64,000 nt of DNA, from assembly GCA_018433775.1 (NCBI GenBank), contig JAHDQN010000020.1, forward strand, positions 1 to 64,000, read 5' to 3'. The notes under the pieces were generated by a model. The model was not told the origin of the DNA. It saw nothing but the letters and a program-made list of their open reading frames with translations, and did no database searches. This DNA comes from Deltaproteobacteria bacterium. Lineage in GTDB: Bacteria > Desulfobacterota > Desulfomonilia > UBA1062. The position numbers and the translations under genes were made by a program. Position 1 is the first letter of the stretch. Every line of letters begins with the position of its first letter. Shown piece after piece: positions 1 to 9,438 of this stretch.

Positions 1-1221
1 GGCGGTCACGCCAAGATAGTCCTTGATATCCTTTGTAATGCGTTTCTCCATGTTCTGCAACTCGCGAATTTCATCCGAGAAGATCTTTTCGCTCACCTCG
101 ACCTGAACCTCCAGGGTGTCCAGGGAGCCGTCCCGGTCGACGATGAGCAGGTAGTGCGGCTCCAGGCCGTCGATGCCCAGGAGCACGCTCTCGATCTGGG
201 TGGGGAACACGTTGACGCCCCTGATGATGAGCATGTCGTCGCTCCTGCCCGAGACCCGCTCCATGCGCACGAAGGTCCTCCCGCACTTGCGGACCTGCGG
301 CAGGAGCCGCGAGATGTCCTTGGTGCGGTAGCGGATGAGCGGGAAGGCCTCCTTGGTCAGCGTGGTGAACACCAGCTCGCCGGGCGTGCCCCAGGGGAGC
401 ACCTCGCCGGTTTTGGGGTCGATGGTCTCCACGATGAAGTGGTCCTCGTGGATGTGCAGGCCGTTGCGGCCCTCGATGCACTCCATGGCCACGCCCGGGC
501 CCATGATCTCGGAGAGGCCGTAGATGTCGAGCGCGGTGATGTCCAGCTCGCGCTCGATCTGCTCGCGCATGCGCCCGCTCCAGGGCTCGGCCCCGAGGAT
601 GCCGACCCTGAGCCTCAAGGACTTCATGTCCACGCCCATCTCCTTTCCGGCCTCGGCCAGAAAAAGCAGGTACGAGGGCGTGCAGCAGATGGCGGTGGGC
701 CCGAAGTCCTGCAGCAGCATGATCTGCTTCTTGGTGCTGCCGCCCGACATGGGGATGACGCTCGCACCCAGCTTCTCGGCGCCGTAGTGCGCGCCCAGGC
801 CCCCGGTGAACAGGCCGTAGCCGTAGGCGTTGTGGATGATGTCGTTCTTGTTGAGGCCGGCCGACACGAACGACCGGGCCATGAGCGTGGCCCAGGTCTC
901 GACGTCGCGCTGGGTGTAGCCCACCACCGTGGGCTTGCCCGTGGTGCCCGACGATGCGTGCAGACGCACGATGCTGCTCATGGGCACCGAAAACAGGCCG
1001 AAGGGGTAGTTGTCGCGCAGGTCCTGCTTGCAGGTGAAGGGAAGCCGCTTGAGGTCGTCGAGGCTCCGGATGTCGTCCGGGGTGACCCCGGCGCTGTCGA
1101 AGGCCTTCCGGTAGAAGCCCACCGTGTGATAGACCCTGCCCACCACCTGCTGCAGCCTTTTGAGCTGCAGGGCCTCGATCGCCTCGCGGGGGAGTGTTTC
1201 GAACTCTTCGTTATAAATCAT
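1..1221 (-). CDS. paaK: phenylacetate-CoA ligase, 3' end cut by window
   Basis: AMP-forming ligase that activates phenylacetate or related aryl acids to CoA thioesters in the cytoplasm. 407 codons are present and the frame runs off the left edge; the family is about 430 aa, so only some 25 C-terminal residues are missing. Visible are the adenylate P-loop SSGTTGKPT (about residue 92), the DIYGLSE motif and the YRTKDIS hinge region. The ATG at 1221 has a good GGAGG ribosome site. The gene lies 24 bases behind iorB on the same strand, so it is probably the third gene of an aromatic amino-acid oxidation operon: IorAB makes arylacetyl-CoA, and the ligase links it with the free acid. Exact aryl substrate not determinable. 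Confidence 0.93.
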   Translation of the reverse strand, partial: MIYNEEFETLPREAIEALQLKRLQQVVGRVYHTVGFYRKAFDSAGVTPDDIRSLDDLKRLPFTCKQDLRDNYPFGLFSVPMSSIVRLHASSGTTGKPTVVGYTQRDVETWATLMARSFVSAGLNKNDIIHNAYGYGLFTGGLGAHYGAEKLGASVIPMSGGSTKKQIMLLQDFGPTAICCTPSYLLFLAEAGKEMGVDMKSLRLRVGILGAEPWSGRMREQIERELDITALDIYGLSEIMGPGVAMECIEGRNGLHIHEDHFIVETIDPKTGEVLPWGTPGELVFTTLTKEAFPLIRYRTKDISRLLPQVRKCGRTFVRMERVSGRSDDMLIIRGVNVFPTQIESVLLGIDGLEPHYLLIVDRDGSLDTLEVQVEVSEKIFSDEIRELQNMEKRITKDIKDYLGVTA

Positions 1222-1245
1222 CTGATACCTCCTTGATGATCAGCA

Positions 1246-1815
1246 TCATTGGATCTTGATCTGCCTGCCCCTTTTGAACCCTTCGATGTTCGCGGCCCGG
1301 ATCTTCTCTTTGAGCATCGAATTGATGGCATCATACCACGCCGACTCGGGCGGGTCCAGCAGGGTGGAGAGCAAACCCAGCAGGATGATGTTCACTCCCC
1401 GGGCATTGCCCATCTCTTCGGCGATGGCCGTACCCGGGACCAGGTGGATGTTCGGGGTCCTCTCCCTGAGAAAAGGGACCACGTCCGGATACTTCCGGCT
1501 GCCGGACACGACCGCGGGCGGTGCGAGACGATATTGGTTGATGATCACCGTGGCGTCCTTCTTGAGATATTTCAGGTACCTGGCCGCCTCCAGCTCCTCG
1601 AACGACAGCAGGATGTCGCAGCCGCCAAAGGGGATGAGGGGGGAGTCCACGCGCTCGGCAAACCGCACGTGGGACATGACGCTCCCGCCCCGCTGGGCCA
1701 TGCCGTGGATCTCCGACTTCTTCACGTCGCAGCCCGAGCGCATCATCACCTCGGAAAGCATGTCGGAAGCCAGGATGATCCCCTGCCCTCCGACTCCGGT
1801 CATCAGCACGTTCAT
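1246..1815 (-). CDS. iorB: indolepyruvate:ferredoxin oxidoreductase, beta subunit
   Basis: Gamma-type (2-oxoacid oxidoreductase) subunit of the enzyme that oxidatively decarboxylates arylpyruvates to arylacetyl-CoA while reducing ferredoxin. 189 aa, the usual length. It starts with the nucleotide-binding glycine pattern GVGGQGIILAS and has the family motif HGMAQRGGSV. The ATG overlaps the iorA stop by 4 bases, indicating translational coupling and equimolar subunits. paaK follows 24 bases downstream. Confidence 0.95.
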   Translation of the reverse strand: MNVLMTGVGGQGIILASDMLSEVMMRSGCDVKKSEIHGMAQRGGSVMSHVRFAERVDSPLIPFGGCDILLSFEELEAARYLKYLKKDATVIINQYRLAPPAVVSGSRKYPDVVPFLRERTPNIHLVPGTAIAEEMGNARGVNIILLGLLSTLLDPPESAWYDAINSMLKEKIRAANIEGFKRGRQIKIQ

Positions 1816-3539
1816 TTCTCACCTCCGATGGCCCCGGGTGCGCAGAGATCGGCGCACACGCCGCATCCCACGCACATGTCGCTGATGTGGGCCTTTTCGT
1901 CCCTGAACTCGATGGCGGGACACCCCAGTCCGATACACACCTTGCAGCCCGTACAGGCATCCGTGTCCACCGTGAGCGCCCTGCCCGGGACATTCCGCGA
2001 CTTCAGCAGAACGCAGGGCGCCTTCGAGATGATCACGGACGGGCCTTCGAACGCCAGAGCCTCCTTCACGTCCTTTCTGGTCTGCTTGACGTCGTAGGGG
2101 TCCACGGTCCTGACCCACCCTATCCCCAGCGCCCTGACGAGGTTTTCCAGATCCAGGTTCACGGTCCGCTCTCCCCGCACCGTGACCCCGGTGCCCGGAT
2201 GGTCCTGCGAGCCCGTCATGGCCGTGGTGGAGTTGTCGAGGATCACGATGAGCGCCGCGCCCTTGTTGTAGGCGAGGTTGAGCAGCCCGGTGATGCCCGA
2301 GTGATAGAAGGTCGAGTCTCCGATGACCGCCACGATCTTTTCCTTCCCCGGCCCGAAGACCGTGGCCATGCCGTGGGCGTGGTTGATGCCCGCCCCCATG
2401 CACAGGCAGGTGTCAATGGCCGAGAGCGGCGGGAGAAACCCCAGGGTGTAGCAGCCGATGTCGCCCGCGATGAAGCACTTGTTGCGCTTCAAGGCCCAGA
2501 GCATGCTCCGGTGCGGGCAGCCGGGGCACATGCTGGGAGGCCGAGGCGGCAGATCGGGCTGGTCCCCGTCTTGAAGAGCGATCCCCATAACAGCGCCCCG
2601 GATGATGTCCGGGTTCAGCTCACCGCACAGGGGCAGCCGGTCTTTGCCGTGGCAGTCGATGCCCAGGGCCTTCACCTGCTCCTCCATGAACGGATCGAGC
2701 TCTTCGACGACCCAGAGCTCGTCCACCTGGGCAGCGAACTTTCTGACGAGATCTTCCGGCAAAGGATAGGACAGCCCCAGTTTCAGGAACGAGGCGTGAG
2801 GAAGGGCCTCTTTCGCATACTGGTAGGCCACCCCGGATGAGATGATGCCGAGCTTCGGACTGCCCATCTCCATGACATTCAGGGGCGAGGCGTCGGAATA
2901 GACTTTCAGCGACCGGATACGCTCCTCGATCACGGGATGGCGCGCCCGCGCATTGGCGGGCAGCATCACCCACTCCGCCGGATGGCGCTCGAGGGATGGC
3001 GTGCGGCAGCCGTTTTCCCCGCCCAGTTCCACCACACCCATGGAGTGGGAAATCCGCGTGGTGGTGCGCAGCATCACCGGTGTCTCGAACTCCTCGCTGA
3101 TCCGCACGGCCTCGACCATGAAGTCCTTGGCCTCCTGAGAGGTGGAGGGCTCCAGCATCGGCATCTTGGCGAACCGGGCATAGTGCCGGTTGTCCTGCTC
3201 GTTCTGCGAGGAGAACAGCTCGGGGTCGTCGGCGCTCACCAGGACGAACCCGCCCCGGATCAGGGTATAGGGCAGGGTCATGAGAGGGTCCGCGGCCACG
3301 TTCACCCCCACGTGCTTCATGACCGCCATGCAGCGGGCCCCGGCATAGGATGCCCCGGCGGCCACTTCCAAGGCGACCTTCTCATTGGGCGTCCACTCTG
3401 CATGAATCGCGGGGTACTCGTTCGCCACGGTCTGCAGTATCTCGGTGGACGGTGTGCCGGGATATGCCGAGATAAAGCTCACCCCCGCCTCGAACGCCCC
3501 CCGGGCGATCGCCTCGTTTCCGCTCAATATCTTTTTCAT
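1812..3539 (-). CDS. iorA: indolepyruvate:ferredoxin oxidoreductase, alpha subunit
   Basis: Large thiamine-diphosphate subunit of the arylpyruvate:ferredoxin oxidoreductase. 575 aa. The N-terminal half is the pyrimidine-binding domain with AYPGTPSTE; the TPP/Mg site is GDS...DNSTTAMTG (about residues 375-410); the C-terminus carries a two-cluster ferredoxin domain with CTGCKVCIGLGC and CVGCGVCADLC. I chose ATG 3539 (MKKILSGNEA), which follows an AAGGGG ribosome site; the longer open frame to 3590 would run through a strong hairpin in the leader. First gene of iorA-iorB-paaK. Confidence 0.95.
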   Translation of the reverse strand: MKKILSGNEAIARGAFEAGVSFISAYPGTPSTEILQTVANEYPAIHAEWTPNEKVALEVAAGASYAGARCMAVMKHVGVNVAADPLMTLPYTLIRGGFVLVSADDPELFSSQNEQDNRHYARFAKMPMLEPSTSQEAKDFMVEAVRISEEFETPVMLRTTTRISHSMGVVELGGENGCRTPSLERHPAEWVMLPANARARHPVIEERIRSLKVYSDASPLNVMEMGSPKLGIISSGVAYQYAKEALPHASFLKLGLSYPLPEDLVRKFAAQVDELWVVEELDPFMEEQVKALGIDCHGKDRLPLCGELNPDIIRGAVMGIALQDGDQPDLPPRPPSMCPGCPHRSMLWALKRNKCFIAGDIGCYTLGFLPPLSAIDTCLCMGAGINHAHGMATVFGPGKEKIVAVIGDSTFYHSGITGLLNLAYNKGAALIVILDNSTTAMTGSQDHPGTGVTVRGERTVNLDLENLVRALGIGWVRTVDPYDVKQTRKDVKEALAFEGPSVIISKAPCVLLKSRNVPGRALTVDTDACTGCKVCIGLGCPAIEFRDEKAHISDMCVGCGVCADLCAPGAIGGEK

Positions 3540-3571
3540 CACGTATTCCCCTTGACTCGACTCGGATATAA

Positions 3572-3602
3572 AAAAGGCCATGGCGTTCACCCATGGCCTT
3601 TT
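3572..3602 (-). terminator. terminator-like hairpin in the iorA leader (possible attenuator)
   Basis: A perfect 12-base inverted repeat, AAAAGGCCATGG and CCATGGCCTTTT, with a 7-base loop. Read on the minus strand the stem is followed by TTTTTT, so it looks like an intrinsic terminator, yet it lies only about 33 bases upstream of the iorA start and downstream of the likely promoter. That placement suggests premature termination control. No known aptamer was recognised upstream of it. Confidence 0.6.
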
Positions 3603-3711
3603 CTCTTTCCCGCCGGAAACCCTGGCCTATGGGCAGAGCGTATGTAACCCGCTAAAGATGAAGAAATAAAAGCCCAAGAGTTCCAGTGTGTTCGGCAACA
3701 TGATAGTGTAC

Positions 3712-3741
3712 AATATTCTATAGAAGTATTTTGGCTGTCAA
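3712..3741 (-). promoter_or_regulatory. candidate iorA promoter with overlapping palindrome
   Basis: A perfect TTGACA -35 box (3736-3741, minus strand) is followed by a 19-base near-palindrome at 3712-3730, AATACTTCTATAGAATATT when read on the minus strand, one mismatch about the centre. The palindrome covers the spacer and -10 region, where a repressor would act; the -10 itself is poor (GAATAT at 17 bases). The transcript would carry a leader of roughly 165 bases. The rest of the gap to 3969 shows no gene. Confidence 0.45.
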
Positions 3742-3969
3742 GCCTTTTTGCTCAGGGGCAATGGACCGGACATCCGTTCCCCCCGTCCTCCCTGACACCC
3801 ATGTTTTGACATGACCTGCGCTGTGATCCGGGGCGGACCGGGGAACAGGCCCTATCACCCCTGCTCTGCCCGGAATCACCGCAGTCGTTCCGCCATGTTT
3901 GATTTTTCCCGAGGATGTACATATTATTGTGATATTTCACGAACCCACTGAAAATTCCGGAGGGGGTGG

Positions 3970-4614
3970 ATGAAAATAGCCATCGTATACGACAACACGG
4001 CATTCCGGAAAGATCTGCGGCCCGACTGGGGTTTTGCGTGCGTTGTCGAAGACGACGACCGCCACACGATCCTTTTCGATACCGGTGCAAACGGGGCGAT
4101 ACTGCTCGCGAACATGGAACAGATGCACATAGACCCGGGGGATATCGAGGAGGTGTTCATCTCGCACGGGCATTTCGACCACACCGGAGGGCTTCCGGCG
4201 TTTCTCGGCGTCTACCCGGACGTGAAGGTGTACTGCCCCGAGTCGTTCAGGAAGGTCCGCAGCGCGCGGGAGATCGTCACCGTGGAAGACTCCCCGGCCC
4301 AGATACACGACAACGTCTTCTCGACCGGGGAGCTCGAAGGGATCGAGCAGTCAATGGTGGTACTGACGAAGAAGGGCGTCGTGCTCGTGGTGGGGTGCTC
4401 GCATCCCCGGATGTCCCACATCCTGAAGGCGGCGTCCCGGTTCGGAGAGATGTACGCGATCGTGGGCGGGATGCACGGGTTCCGTGATTACGAGCTCTTC
4501 CGGGGCATACGCCATATCTGCCCCACGCACTGCACGCTGCACATCGACGAGATCAGATCCTCGTTCCCGGATGCATACACACCCGGGGGCGCGGGCAGGG
4601 TCCTGGAATTCTGA
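3970..4614 (+). CDS. MBL-fold metallohydrolase
   Basis: 214 aa cytoplasmic metallo-beta-lactamase-fold protein. The di-metal motif SHGHFDHTGG (about residue 60) is intact and further metal-site histidines appear in GCSHPRM and in the C-terminal PTHCTLH. The layout resembles the family annotated as beta-RFAP (methanopterin precursor) synthase-like or ferredoxin-linked MBL proteins, but the sequence does not fix the substrate. The ATG has a strong GGAGGGGG ribosome site. It stands alone, with iorA diverging upstream and mscS converging downstream. Confidence 0.88.
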   Translation: MKIAIVYDNTAFRKDLRPDWGFACVVEDDDRHTILFDTGANGAILLANMEQMHIDPGDIEEVFISHGHFDHTGGLPAFLGVYPDVKVYCPESFRKVRSAREIVTVEDSPAQIHDNVFSTGELEGIEQSMVVLTKKGVVLVVGCSHPRMSHILKAASRFGEMYAIVGGMHGFRDYELFRGIRHICPTHCTLHIDEIRSSFPDAYTPGGAGRVLEF

Positions 4615-4642
4615 ACCTTAACCGGCTCCTGTTCATCATGAC

Positions 4643-4669
4643 GCCTGCCGTGCAAGCGGCACGGCAGGC
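4643..4669. terminator. GC-rich hairpin between convergent genes
   Basis: Perfect 11-base stem GCCTGCCGTGC / GCACGGCAGGC with a 5-base loop, placed between the stops of the MBL gene (plus) and mscS (minus). There is no T tract on either side, so it is a plausible bidirectional transcription stop but not a classical intrinsic terminator. Confidence 0.5.
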
Positions 4670-4695
4670 CGGGGCCTCGCTGACGGCAGTTTTCT

Positions 4696-5580
4696 TTACC
4701 CTGCGTCGGACGCGCCCAGGACGACCGGCATCTCGTCCGACTCATCGACGGCGCTCTCCTGCCCGTGATTCGCCCTGTGCTGATAGACGTGGACGTCCCT
4801 CTGGGGGAAGGGGATCGAGACGCCCTGGGCGTCGAACTGCTTCTTGGCCTTTTCCACGGTGTCGAAGTATACCCCCCAGTACTCGGAGGTTTTGGCCCAG
4901 GCCCTCACCTCGAAGTTCACGCTGCTGTCCGCAAGCGCCTTGACGATGATCATGGCTTCGGGATCTTTCAGGATCCGGTGGTCGCTGTCCACGATGTTGC
5001 GGAGGATCTTCCTCACCTTGTCGATATCGTCCTGATAGCTCACCCCGAAGAGCATGTCGACGCGCCTGGTTTCATGGGCCGAATAGTTGACAATGTTGTC
5101 GCCCATGATCTTGGCGTTGGGGATGATGACGAGCTTGTTGTCAGGGGTCTTCAGGGTGGTGGTGAAGACCTGGATCTTGTCGACCGTGCCTGCCACGCCC
5201 GCGCCTTCGATGTAATCACCTGCCTTGAACGGCTTGAATATGATCATGAGGAAGCCGGCGGCGAAATTCGCCAGCGACCCCTGCAGTGCCAGGCCGATCG
5301 CCAGGCCTGCGGCGCCGATGATCGCGATGAACGAAGTGGTCTGAATGCCGAGCTGGGCGAGCGCAGCCAAAACCACAAAGGCCATGAGCGCGATATAGGT
5401 GAGGTGCTCGACAAAGGAGACGATGGTCGGGTCCACCTTCCCGTTGTTGAGAAAGCGCTCGGTCACCTTCGAGATGCCCTTGGCCACCCATCGCCCGAGG
5501 ACCAGGATAACCACAGCTGCAAGGATCTTTATTCCATAAAAGGCCGCCATCTCCTGCAATTTCATCAACAGCCCTTCCAT
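4696..5580 (-). CDS. mscS: small-conductance mechanosensitive channel (MscS)
   Basis: Inner-membrane channel that releases solutes on hypo-osmotic shock. 294 aa, close to E. coli MscS. Three hydrophobic segments in the first 110 residues; the third holds the Gly/Ala-rich pore helix (GAAGLAIGLALQGSLANFAAG), followed by the beta domain (DYIEGAGVAGTVDKI, VIIPNAKI) and the cytoplasmic alpha/beta cage. Start chosen at ATG 5580 because GGGGAGG at 5587-5593 sits six bases ahead; the frame stays open to 5979 but that stretch has no recognisable content. Confidence 0.93.
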   Translation of the reverse strand: MEGLLMKLQEMAAFYGIKILAAVVILVLGRWVAKGISKVTERFLNNGKVDPTIVSFVEHLTYIALMAFVVLAALAQLGIQTTSFIAIIGAAGLAIGLALQGSLANFAAGFLMIIFKPFKAGDYIEGAGVAGTVDKIQVFTTTLKTPDNKLVIIPNAKIMGDNIVNYSAHETRRVDMLFGVSYQDDIDKVRKILRNIVDSDHRILKDPEAMIIVKALADSSVNFEVRAWAKTSEYWGVYFDTVEKAKKQFDAQGVSIPFPQRDVHVYQHRANHGQESAVDESDEMPVVLGASDAG

Positions 5581-6023
5581 ATGCATCCTCCCCATTCTTT
5601 TTTTCTCTTGCTCACCTGTCCGGATATCCCGGCACGAATCCCGGCAGACAAGGTACTGCATCATGATTCCGAACGTGCCGCCTGTCAACAAAAATACTGG
5701 GAATTCGGCACCCTTCGCCTGATATTCCCAAAGCCGCATCCCGTGCGAGCTTCCGGCCGGGGCCGGAAAGATCGTGTTCCATGTCGAAATACTTTTTGAC
5801 ACCCCCCTGAAAACCACGGGGTAAGAGTACTCCTTCTGCCTGATGCTGACAGCATTTTGCCGGCATCGCCCTTCATGCCTCCGCCGTGCACGGCGCCGGG
5901 AATGCAAAGGCGAACCTGGCTCGGATTCAGTTTGATGAAATGATCTTGTCGGCATAAACCGTCTTGACAGATACCTCAATCTTCCGATAGCCTCCCAAAC
6001 GCTAGAATAAGGTGGGCATCAGA
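5581..6023. other. divergent intergenic region mscS/dprA
   Basis: 443 bases with no credible gene. On the plus strand a TTGACA box at 5964-5969 with a weak -10 (GATAGC, 5986-5991) may drive dprA-topA-trmFO; the AAGGTGG ribosome site is at 6009-6015. Open minus-strand frame here is only the extension of the mscS frame. Confidence 0.4.
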
Positions 6024-7106
6024 ATGGATAGGAAAGAGGCTTGGATTGCCCTCGATCTCATCCCCGGTATCGGGCCCAGAAGCGTGATCAGGCTCCTCGA
6101 GATTTTTCACACCCCGGAAGCAATCATCTCCGCGCCGGTTGCACGGATCAGGGAGCTGAACATCCTGAACCAGGCGCAGATACGCGGGATGAGCCGGGGT
6201 GTTGACAGGGATGCACTCAAGCGGGTGAAGACCGCGATCAAGGAGCACCGGTTTTCCGTCGTCACCTGGGACGACCCGGAATATCCCCAGGCCCTGCGGC
6301 ATATTGATGACCCTCCCGTGGTGCTCTATGTACGCGGCAGCCTGGAGGACTTCGAGCCCGCAGTGGCCGTGGTGGGAACCCGGGCACCTTCGCGATACGG
6401 CAGCGACACGGCATACCGCCTCTCCCGGGACCTGAGCATGCGGGGGATCTCCATTGTCTCGGGCCTCGCCCGCGGCATCGACACCCGTGCCCACACCGGG
6501 GCCATGGAGGGTGAGGGAAGGACCGTCGCGGTGCTCGGCACCGGCATCGACGTGATCTATCCCCCGGAGAACACCGGGCTGGCCGAGAAGATCGCAGAGA
6601 GAGGCGCGGTCGTCTCCGAGCTGCCTCCCGGCGTGCAGCCCGACCCCGGGAACTTTCCCCGGAGAAACCGGATCATCTCAGGCCTCTCTTCGGGGGTGAT
6701 CGTGGTGGAGGCGGCCAGGCGCTCCGGCGCGCTCATCACGGCACGCCTGGCAGGCGAGCAGGGGAGGATGGTCATGGCGGTACCCGGACCCGTGACCAAC
6801 GTGCGGGCCCAGGGCCCCCACCGGCTCATCCGGCAGGGTGCGGTCCTGGTCCGGGATGCGGACGATGTCGTAGAGGAGATCGCTCCCCAGATCAAGGGAA
6901 TGATCGAAACGTCCGAAACGTCCGGGCAGGCGCACGATGAAATCCTGAGGCTCATGGGCGGCGGCCCGCTGAGCATCGACGAAATCGCCGGCGAGCTGGG
7001 GCTCGAGGTGGTTGACGTCGCCAGGAGGGTGAGCATACTTGAGTTGAAAGGAGAGGTCGTGAGAACCGAGGGCAACAGATTCATGGCAAGGAGCATACAT
7101 GGCTAA
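6024..7106 (+). CDS. dprA: DNA-processing protein DprA/Smf
   Basis: Binds incoming single-stranded DNA and loads RecA during transformation; widespread also in bacteria not known to be competent. 360 aa. N-terminal helix-hairpin region (ALDLIPGIGPRSV), central Rossmann-like domain with SGLARGIDTRAH and GTGIDVIYPPEN (about residues 155-185), and a C-terminal winged-helix domain from about residue 300. ATG 6024 is preferred over GTG 6012 because the AAGGTGG site lies 8 bases before it. Its 3' end overlaps topA by 8 bases. Confidence 0.95.
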   Translation: MDRKEAWIALDLIPGIGPRSVIRLLEIFHTPEAIISAPVARIRELNILNQAQIRGMSRGVDRDALKRVKTAIKEHRFSVVTWDDPEYPQALRHIDDPPVVLYVRGSLEDFEPAVAVVGTRAPSRYGSDTAYRLSRDLSMRGISIVSGLARGIDTRAHTGAMEGEGRTVAVLGTGIDVIYPPENTGLAEKIAERGAVVSELPPGVQPDPGNFPRRNRIISGLSSGVIVVEAARRSGALITARLAGEQGRMVMAVPGPVTNVRAQGPHRLIRQGAVLVRDADDVVEEIAPQIKGMIETSETSGQAHDEILRLMGGGPLSIDEIAGELGLEVVDVARRVSILELKGEVVRTEGNRFMARSIHG

Positions 7107-9438
7107 ATCACTCGTGATCGTGGAGTCACCCACGAAGGCGAAAACCATAAAGAGATACCTGGGCAATGACTTCGAGGTCCAGGCCACCATGGGGCACATC
7201 AAGGATCTGCCCAAGAGCGTGCTGGGGGTGGACATCGACGACGGCTTTGCCCCCCACTATCATGTCAAGCCGGAAAAGCGGGAGACCGTGAAGAAACTGC
7301 GCAAGCTCGCGGAGTCGGCCGATACCATCTACCTGGCGTCCGACCCCGACCGCGAGGGCGAGGCAATCGCATGGCACGTGGCCGAGGAGCTGAAAAAGTC
7401 CGACGCCTCCGTTGGCCGGATCATCTTCCACGAGATCACCAAGAAGGCGATCGACCAGGCCATAAAGAAGCCGCAGCCGCTCAACCAATCGCTCTACGAT
7501 GCCCAGAAGGCCCGGCGCGTCATGGACCGGATCGTGGGCTACACCATGAGTCCCCTGCTCTGGAAGCGGGTGAAGCGGGGGCTGTCCGGCGGCCGCGTGC
7601 AGTCGGTGGCGGTGCGCCTCATCTGCATGCGCCAGGAAGAGATCGAGAAGTTCGTGGCCCAGGAATACTGGACCATCGACGCGTCCCTTCAGACGCCCGG
7701 CGGCGAGGCTCTCGCCGCCAAGGTCGTGAACCCCAAGGAGATTCCCGACGAGCAGACCTCGCACCGCATCGCCGGGGAGATCAGAGGCGCCAAGCACATC
7801 ACGGTGGAGAAGATCAAGAAGCAGGTGAGGCAGAAGCACCCACTGCCGCCCTACATCACCTCCACGCTCCAGCAGGCGGCCTCGTCCCGGATGCGCTTCA
7901 GCGCCAAGAAAACCATGATGATCGCCCAGCAGCTCTACGAGGGCATCTCGCTCGGAAGCGGAGAGGTCACGGGCCTGATCACCTACATGCGTACCGACTC
8001 CCCCACGGTCTCGGGCGAGGCGATCCAGCAGGCCCGGTCGTTCATCCCCGAGGCGTACGGCAAGCCCTACCTCCCGGACAAGCCCCGGCAGTACCGGGCC
8101 AAGAAGTCGGCCCAGGAGGCGCACGAGGCCATCCGGCCCACGGATGTCCGCCACACCCCGGAGGCGGTCAGGCCCTATTTGAACAAGGACCAGCAGACCC
8201 TCTACGAGATGATCTGGAGGCGGTTCATCTCCTCGCAGATGACGAGCGCGGCCTTCGACCAGACCACGGTGGATATCGCCGCGGGGAACGTGGGCATGCG
8301 GGCGACCGGCTCCATCATGCGCTTCGACGGGTACCTGAAGGTCTACGGCCTGCAGGACGAGAAGGACACCCTGCTCCCGCAGGACATCTCCGAGGGCGAC
8401 GTGCTGACGCTCAAAGACCTGTGCGAGAAGCAGCACTTCACCCAGCCGCCTCCCCGCTATACCGAGGCGAGCCTCATCAAGGAGCTCGAGGAAAAGGGCA
8501 TCGGCAGGCCGAGCACCTATGCACCCATCATCTCCACGATCCAGGATCGGGGCTACGTGACCATGGAGCAGCGCGCATTCGTGCCCACCGAGCTGGGCAG
8601 GGACGTGAACCAGCTGCTGGTGAAACACTACCCCCACATCCTCGACATCGGGTTCACAGCCAAGATGGAGGACTCGCTGGACGAGCTCGAAGACGGCAAG
8701 TCCGACTATGCCCGCACCATGCACTCCTTTTACGACACCTATAAAAAGGAGCACGAGCAGGCCGCCTCGGAGATGAAGAACCTCCGGGCCGAGCAGAGGC
8801 CATCGGGCATCACGTGCGAGGTGTGCGGCAAGGACATGCTCATCAAGCTGGGCAAGAACGGCTATTTCCTCGGCTGCGCGGGCTACCCCGAGTGCACGAA
8901 TACCCGGGAGTTCACCCGGGACGAAAGCGGAAAGATCCACCCCGTGGAGACGCCCGGTCCGGAGCCTACGGACGAGGTGTGCGAGAAGTGCGGCTCGCCC
9001 ATGGTGCTCAAGAACGGCCGGTTCGGCCCCTTCCTCGCGTGCAGCAACTACCCCGCGTGCAAGAACACGCGGCCTGCGGTCAAGACCGAGATGACCGACA
9101 AGGTGTGTGAAAAGTGCGGCTCGCCCATGGTGGTCAAGAGCGGAAGATACGGCCCCTTCCTGGCCTGCAGCAACTACCCCGCGTGCAAGAACATCCAGCC
9201 CTTCCCCCTGGGGATCAAGTGCGCGATCCCGGGATGTTCGGGCGAGATCAGGCAGCAGCGCTCCAGGAGAGGCAAGACCTATTACTCCTGCTCGCAGAAG
9301 GGCTGCCCCTTCATCAGCTGGACCAAACCGGTTCAGAAGCCCTGCCCTGCGTGCAAGGCCGAGTTCATGATCAGGAAGGGAAAGGCCCTCGTCTGCCCCA
9401 ACCCGCAGTGCGGCCACCATGAAGAAGACGGATCGTAA
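7099..9438 (+). CDS. topA: DNA topoisomerase I
   Basis: Type IA topoisomerase that relaxes negative supercoils. 779 aa. TOPRIM domain at the N-terminus with DPDREGEAIAWH (about residue 77), catalytic Tyr in ITYMRTDSP (about residue 296), the RPSTYAP motif, then five C-terminal zinc-finger modules from about residue 573. The second and third fingers are 80/90 identical at DNA level over 8977-9066 and 9103-9192, a tandem duplication. The gene overlaps dprA by 8 bases and trmFO by 20, so the three are one operon. Confidence 0.97.
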   Translation: MAKSLVIVESPTKAKTIKRYLGNDFEVQATMGHIKDLPKSVLGVDIDDGFAPHYHVKPEKRETVKKLRKLAESADTIYLASDPDREGEAIAWHVAEELKKSDASVGRIIFHEITKKAIDQAIKKPQPLNQSLYDAQKARRVMDRIVGYTMSPLLWKRVKRGLSGGRVQSVAVRLICMRQEEIEKFVAQEYWTIDASLQTPGGEALAAKVVNPKEIPDEQTSHRIAGEIRGAKHITVEKIKKQVRQKHPLPPYITSTLQQAASSRMRFSAKKTMMIAQQLYEGISLGSGEVTGLITYMRTDSPTVSGEAIQQARSFIPEAYGKPYLPDKPRQYRAKKSAQEAHEAIRPTDVRHTPEAVRPYLNKDQQTLYEMIWRRFISSQMTSAAFDQTTVDIAAGNVGMRATGSIMRFDGYLKVYGLQDEKDTLLPQDISEGDVLTLKDLCEKQHFTQPPPRYTEASLIKELEEKGIGRPSTYAPIISTIQDRGYVTMEQRAFVPTELGRDVNQLLVKHYPHILDIGFTAKMEDSLDELEDGKSDYARTMHSFYDTYKKEHEQAASEMKNLRAEQRPSGITCEVCGKDMLIKLGKNGYFLGCAGYPECTNTREFTRDESGKIHPVETPGPEPTDEVCEKCGSPMVLKNGRFGPFLACSNYPACKNTRPAVKTEMTDKVCEKCGSPMVVKSGRYGPFLACSNYPACKNIQPFPLGIKCAIPGCSGEIRQQRSRRGKTYYSCSQKGCPFISWTKPVQKPCPACKAEFMIRKGKALVCPNPQCGHHEEDGS

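Noticed and set aside
4696-5979. N-terminal extension of MscS to 427 residues
   Set aside because: The extra 130 residues are unlike any MscS domain, and a good ribosome site precedes ATG 5580.
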